A stretch of 64,000 bases of DNA from Xanthostigma xanthostigma (Eukaryota; Arthropoda; Insecta; Raphidioptera; Raphidiidae). Position numbers and translations under genes: made by a program. Location: assembly GCA_963575645.1 (NCBI GenBank), contig OY754466.1:2396001-2460000 (forward strand), given 5' to 3'. This document shows positions 11,376 to 21,162 of the stretch, in pieces. The notes beneath the pieces are model-generated. The model was not told where the DNA came from and ran no database searches. It was given only the letters and a program-made list of their open reading frames with translations. The stretch's first letter is position 1; each line of letters begins with the position of its first letter.

Positions 11376-11869
11376 ATGTTTGAGTAAAAGCGTCGTTTTT
11401 TCCTTGCTAATTAAACGGGAAACAATCTCGGTGTGCGCCGTTCACAAGTTTGATCTAGGAAGCTCAAATTTTGGAAGATTTTTTTAGGTCCAATGCTAAA
11501 ACATTAGCAAGTAAAACCGAAAACAAAAAATTAAAAAAAAAACAGTGTACATATGTACTTTTCACGCGTACTATACTATGTATTTTTGGGAAAAGTATTT
11601 TCTAAGTGATTAATAACAATAATAACTTCTGTCTAGATAATATATCATCATGTTAGTAATTATACGTTGTAAAATTACACGTTGTTAAGCATAAATTTCA
11701 TTATTTTTCCTTTCATTAGTTGTCGTAAATAACGCGGCCACGTCAACATTACAGGAGTAATAATTAAAAAACTATTTATTTAAAATATGACCAAAAAATA
11801 AAAGTTATATTTACAAACCTTATCTCGGCTTTTTTATAATAGTTTCTGTTCATATTTAACCGAAGTCCA
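11376..11869. other. Unassigned AT-rich sequence
   Basis: No gene or repeat recognised. Confidence 0.3.
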
Positions 11870-12440
11870 ATACGCTAGGAAAGTATCTTTTGACAAGCGA
11901 CATTTGCACCCTCTCGTGTTTTTTTTTTTAATTCTGGTTCAGTCAAAACCTTAGTGTCACATGTTATACGAATACGTGCATTTTAATAAGGATTAATTGT
12001 TGAATAAAATGGGTAAAAAGCTACCAAATCGGAAGCGCTATGTTGTTGATTGTAAAGATACACCAACTAAACGTCCAGAATTACAATTCCACCGTTTTCC
12101 TGGATTTTCTTATGAATTAGGGAGGAAAAAAATGGACTGCAGCAGTACGTCGTCAAGGGTAATTAAATTTTATTTTACGTCTGTAACCATTATTAAATAC
12201 ATGAAAAATATCATAATTGCTATTCTGTTAACAAAAATAAGATTTAAAAAATTTTGAAATAAAAAATGCAGGTATATCATTTATGTAGTTTTTTTTACTG
12301 ACATATTGCGTAAATATTTTTTTATAATTAAGAATAACGCTGGTTTCCATTGGTTTGTAAGTTTTGAGTGAACCAGATTTTAAAAAATCAAACACGAGAT
12401 GGCGCAAAGATCGCATGTCAAAGATACTTTCCTAGCGTAT
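11870..12440 (+). mobile_element. TIR transposon remnant with THAP exon
   Basis: Terminal inverted repeats of about 50 bp: left ATACGCTAGGAAAGTATCTT and right inverted AAGATACTTTCCTAGCGTAT, continuing inward to CTCTCGTGTTT and AAACACGAGATGGCGC. Inside is a THAP-type zinc-finger exon (12009-12157). THAP domains are typical of P-element-type transposases, so a P-superfamily origin is likely. A clear 8-bp target duplication was not found. A second, rearranged copy is at 41156-41880. Confidence 0.75.
12009..12157 (+). pseudogene. THAP domain fragment, P-type transposase exon 1
   Basis: The frame reads MGKKLPNRKRYVVDCKDT, then PELQFHRFPGF and KKMDCSSTSS. The CXXXXXC-type start and the FHRFP motif are hallmarks of the THAP DNA-binding zinc finger. 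Only about 50 residues remain; the second zinc pair (C..H) and the catalytic domain are absent. Here the first cysteine is replaced by R-Y (KRYVVDC), whereas the copy at 41484 keeps CCVVDC, so this copy has lost a zinc ligand. The sequence AAGGGTAATT after SSTSS could be an old splice donor. Confidence 0.65.
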
Positions 12441-12959
12441 ACAATACAATAACTTTGAGTAATAATTGATAGTGTACCAAATTTAATCAAAATCAGTTCA
12501 GCTGTTCTCTAGTGACGTCGAAAGTAACACAGATCCTGAAGACGAGTTCCACGACTGGGTTATTATACTAAAAACCCGTTACTATAATAATTTATTATGA
12601 TATAAATTTGTACATACCCCCACTGTAAGACCATGTCGATACTGCAATGTCAGACATACCTGAAAAAAGAGAAATCAATGAATTAAAAAAATGAATGAAT
12701 ATTGCTTCCTTATGTCGTAACAGTCGAACAATAATAATTTTAAAGCTACACTGTGCTGTAATTTTATAGATATACACTTTTCGATTTATGACAAACGTCA
12801 GAACCGAAATGTGGACAATTTTAAGATCAAAGATATCAAATTCTAACCAATAAATTATTTTATGAGCTAGCATTACCAAATTGGCCGTTAAATTGAACAC
12901 TAAATGCAGTGGAAACCCTGCATGATTTAACAAAACTTGTATTCTAATATCAACTTATA
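12441..12959. other. Unassigned sequence
   Basis: No gene recognised. A 112-residue minus-strand frame (12595-12933) has no recognisable domain and lies among repeats, so it is not called. Confidence 0.3.
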
Positions 12960-13155
12960 GTAGGGGAGCTATCATACATTTTCGGGTAGATATTTGAGGT
13001 ACCTAGCGTGAAAATTTGTGTAACACTTCTTTTGTAATGTCTGAACACAAAAAAGAAGATCCGGCTGAAGGAGAGTGGGGCCTAGCCAAGCCGTGAATGA
13101 TGAACTTTGCGAAATTTTATTTGCAAAAAATGTCCTTGAAGCATTTTGAATTTTT
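12960..13155 (-). repeat. Dispersed repeat shared with 7006-7190
   Basis: Diverged copy of the 7006-7190 repeat (GGGTAGATATTTGA, CTTTTGTAATGTC, CCTAGCCAAGCC, TTGAAGCATTTTGAA). It ends where the LTR-like sequence starts. Confidence 0.5.
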
Positions 13156-13160
13156 AATAG

Positions 13161-13660
13161 TGTTACACGCTCTCCATTGGGACGACAAAGAAATTCGTGA
13201 GACAACAATCGGCTCGCCATTCTAACAATGACACACGGATTGTTATGGAACAACAATCGGCTTGATTGTTTAAACAATAACAATATGCGTAGGTAAAAAA
13301 GGCTTTGTTGCCAAATTCCAGGCAACAATGAATGCAAGAAAAAGAAAGAACTATCCAGCGGATATATAAACCAGGGCGATAGCTCAGTAGGGATACTCAT
13401 ACGGTGTTTCATCGTGTCAACAATCGACAAACTGTGTGTGAAATAAATAGTTTAACATAAATAATCTCTTGTTATAGTTAAAAAATAAGTGTGCTTAATA
13501 ATTTTTGGTGTGTTCCTGTGTTGCAAATATTTCGTGTACATAAACAGTGACTTTGTATTCTTCATTACTTATTCTTTTATTTTATCAGTTAGAATTGTTG
13601 TTTTGTTTCCGTTACGTTATAAAGAAGTATTTTTCGACGAAACAATGTTTAGACACCAGT
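13161..13660 (+). mobile_element. LTR-like sequence, copy 1 (3' part diverged)
   Basis: Starts TGTTACACGCTCTCCATTGG, homologous to TGTTGCGTGCCCTGATGGG at 53582. A TATA box (GGATATATAAACC, 13361) aligns with ACTATATAAGGG at 53815. The downstream block (CTTGTTATAGTTA, GTGTGCTTAATA, TTGTTTTGTTTCCGTTA) aligns with 53960-54070. Spacing and a TATA box inside a TG-initiated repeat fit a solo LTR, but no coding or primer-binding site supports it. Confidence 0.45.
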
Positions 13661-14204
13661 CATGTCATTTTAAATTCATAAAAAAAGTTATAGGTATTAT
13701 CAAAGTTACAATTTTTTTAGGCTTGCTCCGAAGACAAAGGCGGTATTACTGTATAGATTTATGTAAATGGTGCGTTATTTAGGAATGTGTACAGAAATAG
13801 AATGGCTCAAGTCTTCTTAAATTTAACTCATTTACACATAAATGTGGATACTGGCAGAAAATAATGTAATGCAATAATTCAGCTAACAGTTCAACCTTTA
13901 ATCAGTCGCATCTTAGAAAACTACCCATTATTCAACGTATAAATAGTCGACTAACTTATACATATATAGGAAGAATTCAGGGGATGGATATAAAGAAAAG
14001 TTTATTTCTCTAGATATTCGGAAATATTTTGAAAGGGTAGCAGAGTTTGTAAAACTAAAAAAAAAATCCAGCCAATTGGGCGACGGGACCATTCCAACTT
14101 CAAAAATGTTGACATTTGATTATAATAAAGAAAATAAAATTTCTGATATCGCGTGAGGTGACGCGATATAATGGCTAGTATTCAATATTATGCAGTAGCT
14201 AAAA
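13660..14204. other. Unassigned sequence
   Basis: AT-rich with no recognised feature. GATATCGCGTGAGGTGACGC near 14145 is a local semi-palindrome. Confidence 0.3.
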
Positions 14205-14513
14205 TCAGATATTTAATATCCTCTATATTGCTAGCAAAGATCGGGAGAAAGACTTAAACACTACGGTGCAGTCTGTCTCACTTATTATACTCTGAGTCTC
14301 ATGCGCGTCAGTTTGCACATGGTACTAAGCTGTGAAAGGGAGATGGCTTGCTCTATTCCACTTGCTAATTGCCCCACTACAGACACGACACTTGCGCACA
14401 ACGGGTCAAGTAAAAAGAAAGAGACAGAAAAACGGTCATTTGCTGTCTCACTTCATGGGCCACGCTTCCACTTACGGCCACTAGCAATATAGAAGTTATT
14501 TAATATATGGCTA
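14205..14513. mobile_element. MITE with CTATATTGCTAG ends, copy 1
   Basis: Left CCTCTATATTGCTAG and right CTAGCAATATAGAAG are inverted, extended by AT-rich outer bases to about 28 bp. The interior (GATCGGGAGAAAGACTTAAA, CAGTTTGCACATGG, CCACTTACGGCC) is shared with the copy at 50042-50330. The short open frame inside has no recognisable homology. Confidence 0.65.
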
Positions 14514-14517
14514 AAAC

Positions 14518-14595
14518 GTGTTCCAAAACCAGTTTCGTTGTACCTACTGCGCATGATTGTGACGGTTCTGTTACCGTTCTCAAAGTGTTACACAG
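14518..14595 (+). repeat. Fragment of GTTCCAAG MITE
   Basis: CTACTGCGCATGATT, GTGACGGTTCTGTTACCG and TTCTC match the interior and right end of the MITE at 5880-6040. Confidence 0.45.
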
Positions 14596-14935
14596 AATCT
14601 CGACGCAGCTATTTAAGTGTTAAAATGATGTCAAAAGTGTTTTTTTAAGTGGAAAAGGGGAGAACGCTTTATGCGAGAAATGAATGAATAAATATATAAG
14701 TAACGAATTTAAGTTGAATGAACTACGGACATGATTCTGATTTAAAAATAGTCCATTTGAAATAACAGAACTCAGATATAATGAAATGATATGAATTTAT
14801 GTTTGTAGCTTTTTCAATTCTCTGAATTCTTGCTCTTTCGGCTTCGCTTATATACGATCTTTGTTTGTTTTTCGATCATTTAAGTGTATGTTCACAGTTT
14901 TCGTTTGGTATTGTTTTTTTTTTGTTTTTGTTACA
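14596..14935. other. Unassigned sequence
   Basis: No feature recognised. Confidence 0.3.
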
Positions 14936-15031
14936 TCTATACTAATACGATATATCGTATATAAAGCTGAAGAGTTTGTTTGTTTGGTTGGTTGAACGCG
15001 CTAATCTTAGGAACTACTGATTCAAATTGAA

Positions 15032-15545
15032 TTTTTTGACGTGATAACGTCTTATAAATTGATGAATCACGTCAAAATAAAAAGATGAAACACCGGCTGC
15101 TTGCACGAAAAAGTGTAACGTTCCTAACGTTCCTGACGTTACTAAGTGAGCGACTAGAATGCCTTCGGTAATTTTGAAGCAGATATCATCAACCGATTGA
15201 GATGAAAATTTGTATACACGTTTAGTTTGAATGACAATGCATGGTTAGCTGTGTGACGTCACTCTAAATCCAATATGGCGGACTTCTAAAGATGGCGGAC
15301 TAATTTTATTATGCTTTCCTACAATATGGGTATCAAATGAAAGGGCTTGCTGAGAATAACTCGAAAAATAAAGTGACGTCACCCTAAAACCAATATGGCG
15401 GACTTCTAAAGATGGCGGACAAATTTTATTATGCTTTCCTACAATATGGGTATCAAATGAAAGGGCTTGCTGAGAATAACTCTAAAAATAAAGTGACGTC
15501 ACTCTAAATCCAATATGGCGGATTTCTAAAGATGGCGGACTAACT
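15032..15545 (+). mobile_element. Family B 5' part fused to 120-bp tandem repeat
   Basis: T6 then GACGTGATAACGTC starts family B, which after about 100 bp switches to AAGTGAGCGACTAGAATGCC, a segment also at 62258-62302. A 120-bp tandem repeat follows (GTGACGTCAC at 15253, 15373 and 15493; each unit has AATATGGCGGAC, AAGATGGCGGAC and ATATGGGTATCAAATGAAAG). It may be captured cargo or a composite. The unit contains two GGCGGA blocks and a GACGTCAC CRE-like palindrome. Confidence 0.65.
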
Positions 15546-15739
15546 TTTTTGACGTGATAACGTCTTATAAATTGATGAAACACCAGCTGCACGCACGAAA
15601 AAGTGTAACGTTCCGCCTGACCCTGTGCGTGCAAGCGAGAGCGCAGTAATGTATTATTAAATATGATATTCGAGCGGAATACGTTATCACGTAAAACTAT
15701 CGTCCGTAAACCGACTTTACAGACAACCAATTTTTTTTT
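15545..15739 (+). mobile_element. Family B, minimal complete copy
   Basis: Both ends are present: a T run then GACGTGATAACGTC on the left, and ACGTTATCACGT, CGTCCGTAAACCGACTTTAC, AGACAACCAA and T9 on the right. At about 190 bp it is the shortest complete copy and defines the minimum set of end sequences. The CACGAAAAAGTGT block inside is a further small inverted repeat. Confidence 0.8.
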
Positions 15740-15972
15740 GTTGGATAGCCCATTTATTGAGGAAGGCTATATATAATATCACGCTACAACCAATAGGAGC
15801 GGAGCATCAATGAAAAATGTTGCTAAATATATCTCAAAAATAGCTTCTATTCAGGTGAAATTCCGTAACTCCATGATTCGAATACATAATAATCTGCCAC
15901 AGAATGTAAAAAATATTGATGTTAACAAAAAATCCCTTTTTAAAAAGGAATTAAGTCAATTATTTTTATTGC

Positions 15973-16160
15973 AAAAAGTCGGTTTACGGACGATAGTTTT
16001 ACGTGATAACGTATTCCGCTCGAATATCATATTTAATAATCACGCACGGGGTCAGGCGGAACGTTAGGAACGTTACACTTTTTCGTGCATGCAGCCGGTG
16101 TTTCATCTTTTTATATTGACGTGATTCATCAATTTATAAGACGTTATCACGTCAAAAAAA
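15973..16160 (-). mobile_element. Family B copy, minus strand, end-truncated
   Basis: Reads GTCGGTTTACGGACGATAGT through GACGTTATCACGTC and a run of A. The outermost GGTTGTCTGTAAA of the right end is missing. With the copy at 15545-15739 it forms an inverted pair around a piece of family C. Confidence 0.75.
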
Positions 16161-16339
16161 TTTTATGATATACCTAAATGAATTTCTGAATAATTAATGT
16201 TGTAATACATTATACTGTGGACGCTATTAATGTGTTTTAAAAAAATACTTTTTAATAAAGTGGTTATTATTATTATTATATATCATACATTTTTTTGTCG
16301 GATAACTGACATTAGGATAATCGACGCTCTACTGTATAA

Positions 16340-16935
16340 AAAAATTACCAGTACTTTTATAGTTTGGTATACAATGCAAGGATTTATGAATGCGTTTGCA
16401 ATTGTTTAAAGCCCCCCTACGATTTCTTTCAGTACAGTTCAAAAACGATTTTATAGAAAAAATGCACTGGAAACGTGTTTTAATATATTTGCTTTGCTAT
16501 AGGTGAACTTCGTTTAATTAGAGTTCAGGTAATTAGAACAGTAATTACAGAACGAGTTTGTTCACATAATATGTGTGGCCGAGAGGCAAAAACGCGCATG
16601 TCGAATTTTTCACAATTTTTTTGAAGTAAAAGTTGATCTGCTTGAAATTTTCTGTGCCGTTGAAAGGGAAATCTAACCTTAAAGAGGAAATGATTCAACA
16701 TTGTTTTTCCCTTAAAAAAAGTGTCGCTTTTTATACAGATAAAAACAGAATAAAAATTGAATAAACTCGATTTTTCTTAATAAATCGCGAACTTGTTACG
16801 GTTGTCTTTGTCTGTGTGGTATGGAAGATAACGTATGGTCTCTTTTTAAACAAAATGTGTTATACAATATACCTAATATCTACAAAGGCATTTTTTTGAC
16901 AGATGACGTCATTTTTATTACACGCTTTATATTAA
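16340..16935. other. Mostly unassigned; pogo-type end fragment just upstream
   Basis: GATAATCGACGCTCTACTGTA at 16317-16337 matches the terminal repeat of the TA-flanked element at 26718 and is a right-end fragment. TTTTTGAAGTAAAAGTTGA near 16617 is a variant of the 1207 palindrome. No gene is seen. Confidence 0.35.
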
Positions 16936-16937
16936 CT

Positions 16938-16988
16938 TCACTTGTAAGTTTGTATGTATGTATGTATGTTTGTTTGTTTGTTTGTAAC
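16938..16988 (+). repeat. Tetranucleotide microsatellite (TATG/TTTG)n
   Basis: TATGTATGTATGTATG continues directly into TTTGTTTGTTTGTTTG. Confidence 0.9.
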
Positions 16989-17039
16989 CTTCCTTTGGAC
17001 TACAGCAAGTTGTTTATTACTGTAGTATAATATGCCAGT

Positions 17040-17092
17040 CAACTCTTGGAATCACGGGTCATGGGTTCTAATCCCGTCCACGCCGAAAAAAA
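17040..17092 (+). repeat. tRNA-like 3' half (SINE fragment)
   Basis: GGTCATGGGTTCTAATCCCG carries a B-box-like GGTTCTAATCC and is followed by CCACGCCG and an A run. No A box was found at the proper distance upstream, so it is a fragment of a tRNA-derived repeat at most. Confidence 0.35.
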
Positions 17093-17169
17093 AATTGTTT
17101 TTTTCGGCAAATTTTTGACAATAAATCGAACTAAAAAGTGGAAAATAATAATATAGTTTAAAAAAAATT

Positions 17170-17291
17170 AAAAAACACGCTTTATATCGAACTAAACAAT
17201 AATACTTGTATTTTTTATTCATTATTGTTTTAAGCTTATTTTTAAAAAAATATTTTTTACTTTTTAGTTCGATATAAAGCGTGTTTTTTAG
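17170..17291. repeat. Inverted repeat, 27-bp arms
   Basis: AACACGCTTTATATCGAACT is repeated inverted as AGTTCGATATAAAGCGTGTT, including flanking A and T runs, around an AT-rich loop of about 65 bp. Confidence 0.8.
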
Positions 17292-17299
17292 TTTTTTCT

Positions 17300-17920
17300 A
17301 AATAACTTCCGACATCAATTTTAAATCAAAAAGTCTAGCGTGCGTGTAATCCGACCAATGCATAAATGTTAGACTTTCTGTCTTAAAATTGATGCCGAAA
17401 GTACGCACTTAATTATATTTTACAACAAATTCGACATGAGCCATTCAGCCTCCTGGTCACAAACAATGCAAGTACTTTACCTCTATGGCGCTAAAAGTTT
17501 ACCTCTGACGGTAAACTCTTGATAAACCGCGATCATTGATTTTCTATCTTTAAGACTAAAATTAGACTTTAATGAACGTCGTTCTCCAAATTTGAATTTA
17601 ATTGCGTCGACTCATTGTCACACAAGAGAGAGAGAGAGAAAGAGAGAACCGAGAATAGTACATTTGTTGGGGTTTTATGTATTACTTCGAGCATTTTTAG
17701 CAATGCACTTCATATTCCCCTGATGAGATTTTAATTACAATTTAAAAACAAGTTAATATAACATGTAATTAGCAGCTCCAATGGGAATACTTAAAATATT
17801 ATTAAGTTGGGGAAGTTTTAAAGCACCTAATAGAATATTTATTATTAAAATATTTGCGGAATAGTTGTGGTCGCTTTATTTCAAACCCTCGCAGAACAAA
17901 AGTCGACCATTATAGTGTTA
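17300..17920. other. Unassigned sequence
   Basis: The block GTGCGTGTAATCC, AATGCATAAATGTTA, TTGATGCCGAAAGTACG (17338-17405) recurs at 28435-28510 and 51965-52040, so a dispersed repeat is present. A (GA)n run lies at 17625-17648. No gene. Confidence 0.4.
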
Positions 17921-17921
17921 A

Positions 17922-18312
17922 AGCACGGGTCACACTAGGCTGCTTGTCAGTCGCTGCTGATCAGGAAGCAGCGGCGGTCAGCCCGGTCACACTACGGCTG
18001 CTACTCGGCACTCGCTAGTCTACCGCGAGTAGTGGCTGCCAATCCGGTCTCTACATCATCGAACATAAACCACGTGGTACGTGATGCACTGCTTCGGTCA
18101 GACTGCGCTGCTCGCTGGTGGCAGCAGGTGCGAGTGAGTCACATGACCTGCTAGTCGCCGCTGCCTGGCTACTAAAATAGAACATGTCCAATTTCACCAG
18201 CCGCTGATAAATACTCGCCGGCTGGCGTGGCCAGCGGCGAATTTTATGCTCACACCAAGCTGATTGATGGCTGACAGTAGCGGCTGGCAACCAGCCTAGT
18301 GGGACCCGCGCT
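17922..18312. mobile_element. MITE with CGGGTCACACTAGGCTG ends
   Basis: Left CGGGTCACACTAGGCTGC and right CAGCCTAGTGGGACCCGCG are inverted. The interior is unusually GC-rich for the window and holds repeated CGGTCACACTACGGCTGC-like and GCTGGC motifs. No coding sequence. It replaces the left end of the family G copy that follows, so it probably inserted there. Confidence 0.6.
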
Positions 18313-18324
18313 AGAAACACTGCT

Positions 18325-18690
18325 TGGACTTCTGCTGGCTAGTAGGCTGGGTACGGACTCGCCTGCTAGCTCACAAGAGAGATTTAAAAAATCAGAACAG
18401 GGACTATTTCTCTTGCTACCAATAAGGAAGCAGTATCTTGTCACGTGAACGACTTGAACAAACAAACACTATGCCATAATGTGTGTTCTGTTCAGAGACA
18501 ATAAATATGCACTTTTGTTACTATCACTGCGCACGCCCCGAATCTACCTGCAGAGCAAGCTTGTGAAGACGTCTCGTGTGAAGCGAGCACATAAATAGCA
18601 ATCAAGAAAACCAACGCTAGAAAACTAGTAGTGAAAACTAGCAAGGAAACTAGCGGCAAATCTAGCCTCGTGTGCAGCGGACTTTAGTCA
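18325..18690 (+). mobile_element. Family G TIR element, left end lost
   Basis: Shares CTGGCTAGTAGGCTGGGTAC, AAGCAGTATCTTGTCACG and the right end CTAGCCTCGTGTGCAGCGG with copies at 22613-23047 (minus) and 49900-50492. The left terminal repeat is missing at the junction with the MITE at 17922-18312. Confidence 0.6.
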
Positions 18691-18857
18691 AGGAGAAGTA
18701 AATGTTAGAGTTATTTTTACTGGCACATAAGTTTCAGCACAGCGGAATTCACTATAGTAATATGCAGTCACAAGACAAAATCACGTACGTCGAAATACTC
18801 GTGCGTATTTCACCGAATTCTGCTTATCAGTTGTCCACAAACTTGCAAACTGTGAAC

Positions 18858-19095
18858 ATGACGAGTAAAAGAAAATCTTTGTATATTGGCGAAAAAGTTT
18901 TATTAATACGCGCAATAGAGGCGGGAAAAAAAGATAAGTAATGTTGGAAGACGCTTAGGAGTCATTTGCTCGACCGTATCGATAATATGGAAGAACAAAA
19001 TTAATGAATTATTTCTCCTCTCCGTTTAACGACAACTCTCAATAACGCCACAAAATGCACAGTCCCTTGAGTGTCGCTATATAGAGTTTACACTG
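18858..19095 (+). pseudogene. Pogo/CENP-B-type transposase N-terminus, frameshifted
   Basis: ATG at 18858 opens MTSKRKSLYIGEKVLLIRAI and EAGKKDK, the start of the CENP-B-like N-terminal helix-turn-helix. A shift at about 18938-18942 moves to the frame reading NVGRRLGVICSTVSIIWKNK, the rest of that motif. The DDE domain is absent: the sequence passes directly into GTCGCTATATAGAGTTTACA (19073-19092), the right end of a pogo-like element (compare 19871-19897). It is an internally deleted, frameshifted copy. The family assignment rests on the HTH pattern only. Confidence 0.65.
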
Positions 19096-19099
19096 CAAT

Positions 19100-19544
19100 A
19101 TCAAAAATATCGAAGGCGCGTGTGCGCTTCGTTTCTACGATCCTTTCCTCATCTAAGCCGTGGTCTGAACACAAACACGACATGAGCGGCTTTGTCTTTT
19201 GGCATATATTTCTGTAGTTTCTAACTTTGGTAGTTTTAACTTTATACAATGCTCAGATATTTACCACTATCATTAAATGTGGCTACGTTATCTATTGTTT
19301 TGTGGTATTTTGAAAACAAATATTTTCAACATCAACCCATTTTATTCTTCTAACTTTATTTTTTTCTTACCACAATTTTTTTCATTGTCTTAAATCAACA
19401 ACCAGGGGCTATTTTGGGTCCAGTACCAACTCAAATTTTCATTATTTAATAGTTTTTCGTACATCCCTCCTCCATTCATGCCTGTATAACGGTCGTAAAA
19501 TGATCCATTTAGCAAACCAGTTAAAAATACTGTGTACAGTCACT
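19100..19544. other. Unassigned AT-rich sequence
   Basis: No feature recognised. Confidence 0.3.
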
Positions 19545-19546
19545 CG

Positions 19547-19897
19547 ATATAACGACAAACTCCTTAAAACGTCGAAATTACTCAACTCAAGTCGGTTTAC
19601 CTTGTTGCTCATACAATGATACACTCTAAACAACGACACACCCACTCTAAATAACGACAACAATACGTCTTCATTAAGCATTAAATAGTACTTGTTTGTT
19701 ATTTTGTTGCTTTGTTGTCGGCATCATGCGTATACCGAAGATTCTAAGAAATTCATTCTTTTGTTGTAAATTTTATATATTGAGTAAATACATATTATAA
19801 TAAAAAAATATTGATGGATTATTTCTTCTCTCCGTTTTACGACAACTCTCAATAGTGCCACAAGTCCTTTGTGTGTCGCTATATAGAGTTCACACTG
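19547..19897 (+). mobile_element. Pogo/mariner-type non-autonomous element
   Basis: TA-flanked (19545-19546 and 19898-19899). Left CAGTCACTCGATATAACGAC and right GTCGCTATATAGAGTTCACA then CTG are imperfect inverted repeats. The right end matches the pseudogene element at 18858-19095, so this is likely a deletion derivative of the same transposon. Confidence 0.6.
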
Positions 19898-19899
19898 TA

Positions 19900-20257
19900 C
19901 TAAATTATTTAGTCGAATGAATAAATTGTAAATATCAATTAATTTACAGATTGAAATTTAAGTAGTACTCAATGAATGAACGATTGGAAATTAAAAACAC
20001 ACAACCAATAAACTGTACGTTTTTAAAGAATTCCTTTTAAATTCATAAAACTCTTTAAATGTTTCATTTTAAATAACATACAAACTTTATTCATCTGGAG
20101 AAAAGTTCACTAATGATTCCACAAATACATTTTATTCATAAAAATAAATTTATACGCCATTTTAACTTGAGTAAAATACTTTTGAAAAGTAAATGCGTTT
20201 ACAACCAAGAAATATTTACATAATACAAATAAAATACGTAAAAAAACGGTTGAACGG
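19900..20257. other. Unassigned AT-rich sequence
   Basis: No feature recognised. Confidence 0.3.
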
Positions 20258-20520
20258 TTTGATTGCACAATCATTGATTTACTAAAAACTAGAAAATAAT
20301 TATGAGTCACCAATGCAGGGAGCTTTAATTAAACTCAAATAAAATCGTAGGGCGCATTTAGTAGAAAATTTTTATTTGTTTTAGATTGGAAATCATATTT
20401 AGCTTTCGACTGTCTTCTTCGACCATAATGTAACTACAAATGCCCCCCACGATTTTATTTTAGTTTAATAAAAGCCCCTCATAATTATTTTCTAGTTTTT
20501 GATTGTCCAATGAAATCGTT
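20258..20520. mobile_element. Foldback element, about 90-bp arms
   Basis: Left arm AAAAACTAGAAAATAATTAT and AAATAAAATCGTAGGGCGCA returns inverted as GCCCCCCACGATTTTATTTT and ATAATTATTTTCTAGTTTTT, around a loop of about 70 bp. A related CCCCCCTACGATTTC is at 16410. Confidence 0.7.
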
Positions 20521-20524
20521 TAAG

Positions 20525-20810
20525 TTTAAAGTTTTTTATCTATTTTATTTTTAAGTTTTTAGTGTTATTATTATTATTATTTATTTATTTCCTCAATAAA
20601 AATATACAATTTATATAATGTTTTAGTTTACATAGATGATATCCTGCCCAACTGCATCCGTACGAAAGCTGGACCGGTCAATTAGTTATTATAATATTGT
20701 ATTGTCATCGGAACTACATACGTATGCAAAATTTCAACTTAATCGGATAACCGAAAGTAGTTGAAAAAACGCTAAATAAACATAGTCGAGGAGAGGAGTC
20801 GGAAGGGGTA
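20525..20810. repeat. Possible LINE 3' tail
   Basis: CGGAACTACATACGTATGCA, AAATTTCAACTTAATCGGAT and AACCGAAAGTAG have the wording of insect non-LTR retrotransposon 3' UTRs. This is recognition by style only; no coding is present. Confidence 0.3.
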
Positions 20811-20811
20811 C

Positions 20812-21122
20812 GTTTTTTTTGCCAGAGACCCCCCAGTGACACGATGGTGAGGGTCTCACAATTTTTTCCCTCGGCAACCCCTTCAAATTGGCTTCGAAGA
20901 CCAGTAATACTTAAAGTATCACATTTACAGAAAAAAAAACAAGAAGGTTTTTGGTAGAGTTTTAATTTTCCTACAAAATTGTTGTGTTCAATTTTTTTTC
21001 CAAAAGGTGAAAATCAGGGGGGCCAATTTGAAGGGGTTGTCGAGGAATAATTGTGGGACCCTCACCATCGTGTTCTCGAAAACGAAGGGAATCTCTAGAT
21101 TGGCGCTCTGGCAAAAATAAAA
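20812..21122. mobile_element. Foldback element with 55-60 bp arms
   Basis: TGCCAGAGACC, ACACGATGGTGAGGGTCTCA, CAACCCCTTCAAATTGGC returns inverted as GCCAATTTGAAGGGGTTGTC, GGGACCCTCACCATCGTGTT and CTCTGGCA. Loop about 130 bp. Confidence 0.75.
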
Positions 21123-21162
21123 GCAAAAACTCCAAAAAATCCCTACTCTTGACCTTGACTAA

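Larger units (their letters stand above)
14936..15960 (+). mobile_element. Family C Helitron, truncated, split by family B sequences
   Basis: The 5' end (A before TCTATACTAA) is at 14936 and contains a 12-bp palindromic insertion ATATATCGTATA. At 15032 the element is broken by a T tract and family B material and resumes at 15740 with TTGGATAGCCCATTTATTGA, GGAGCGGAGCATCAATG. No CTAG 3' end is present before the next family B copy at 15973. Confidence 0.65.

Noticed and set aside
12972..13430. 152-residue minus-strand open frame
   Set aside because: It spans the boundary between a dispersed repeat and an LTR-like sequence and resembles no protein; most likely chance.
13371..13440. tRNA-like GCGATAGCTCAGTAGG near the LTR-like TATA box
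   Set aside because: No B box or cloverleaf follows at the correct spacing.
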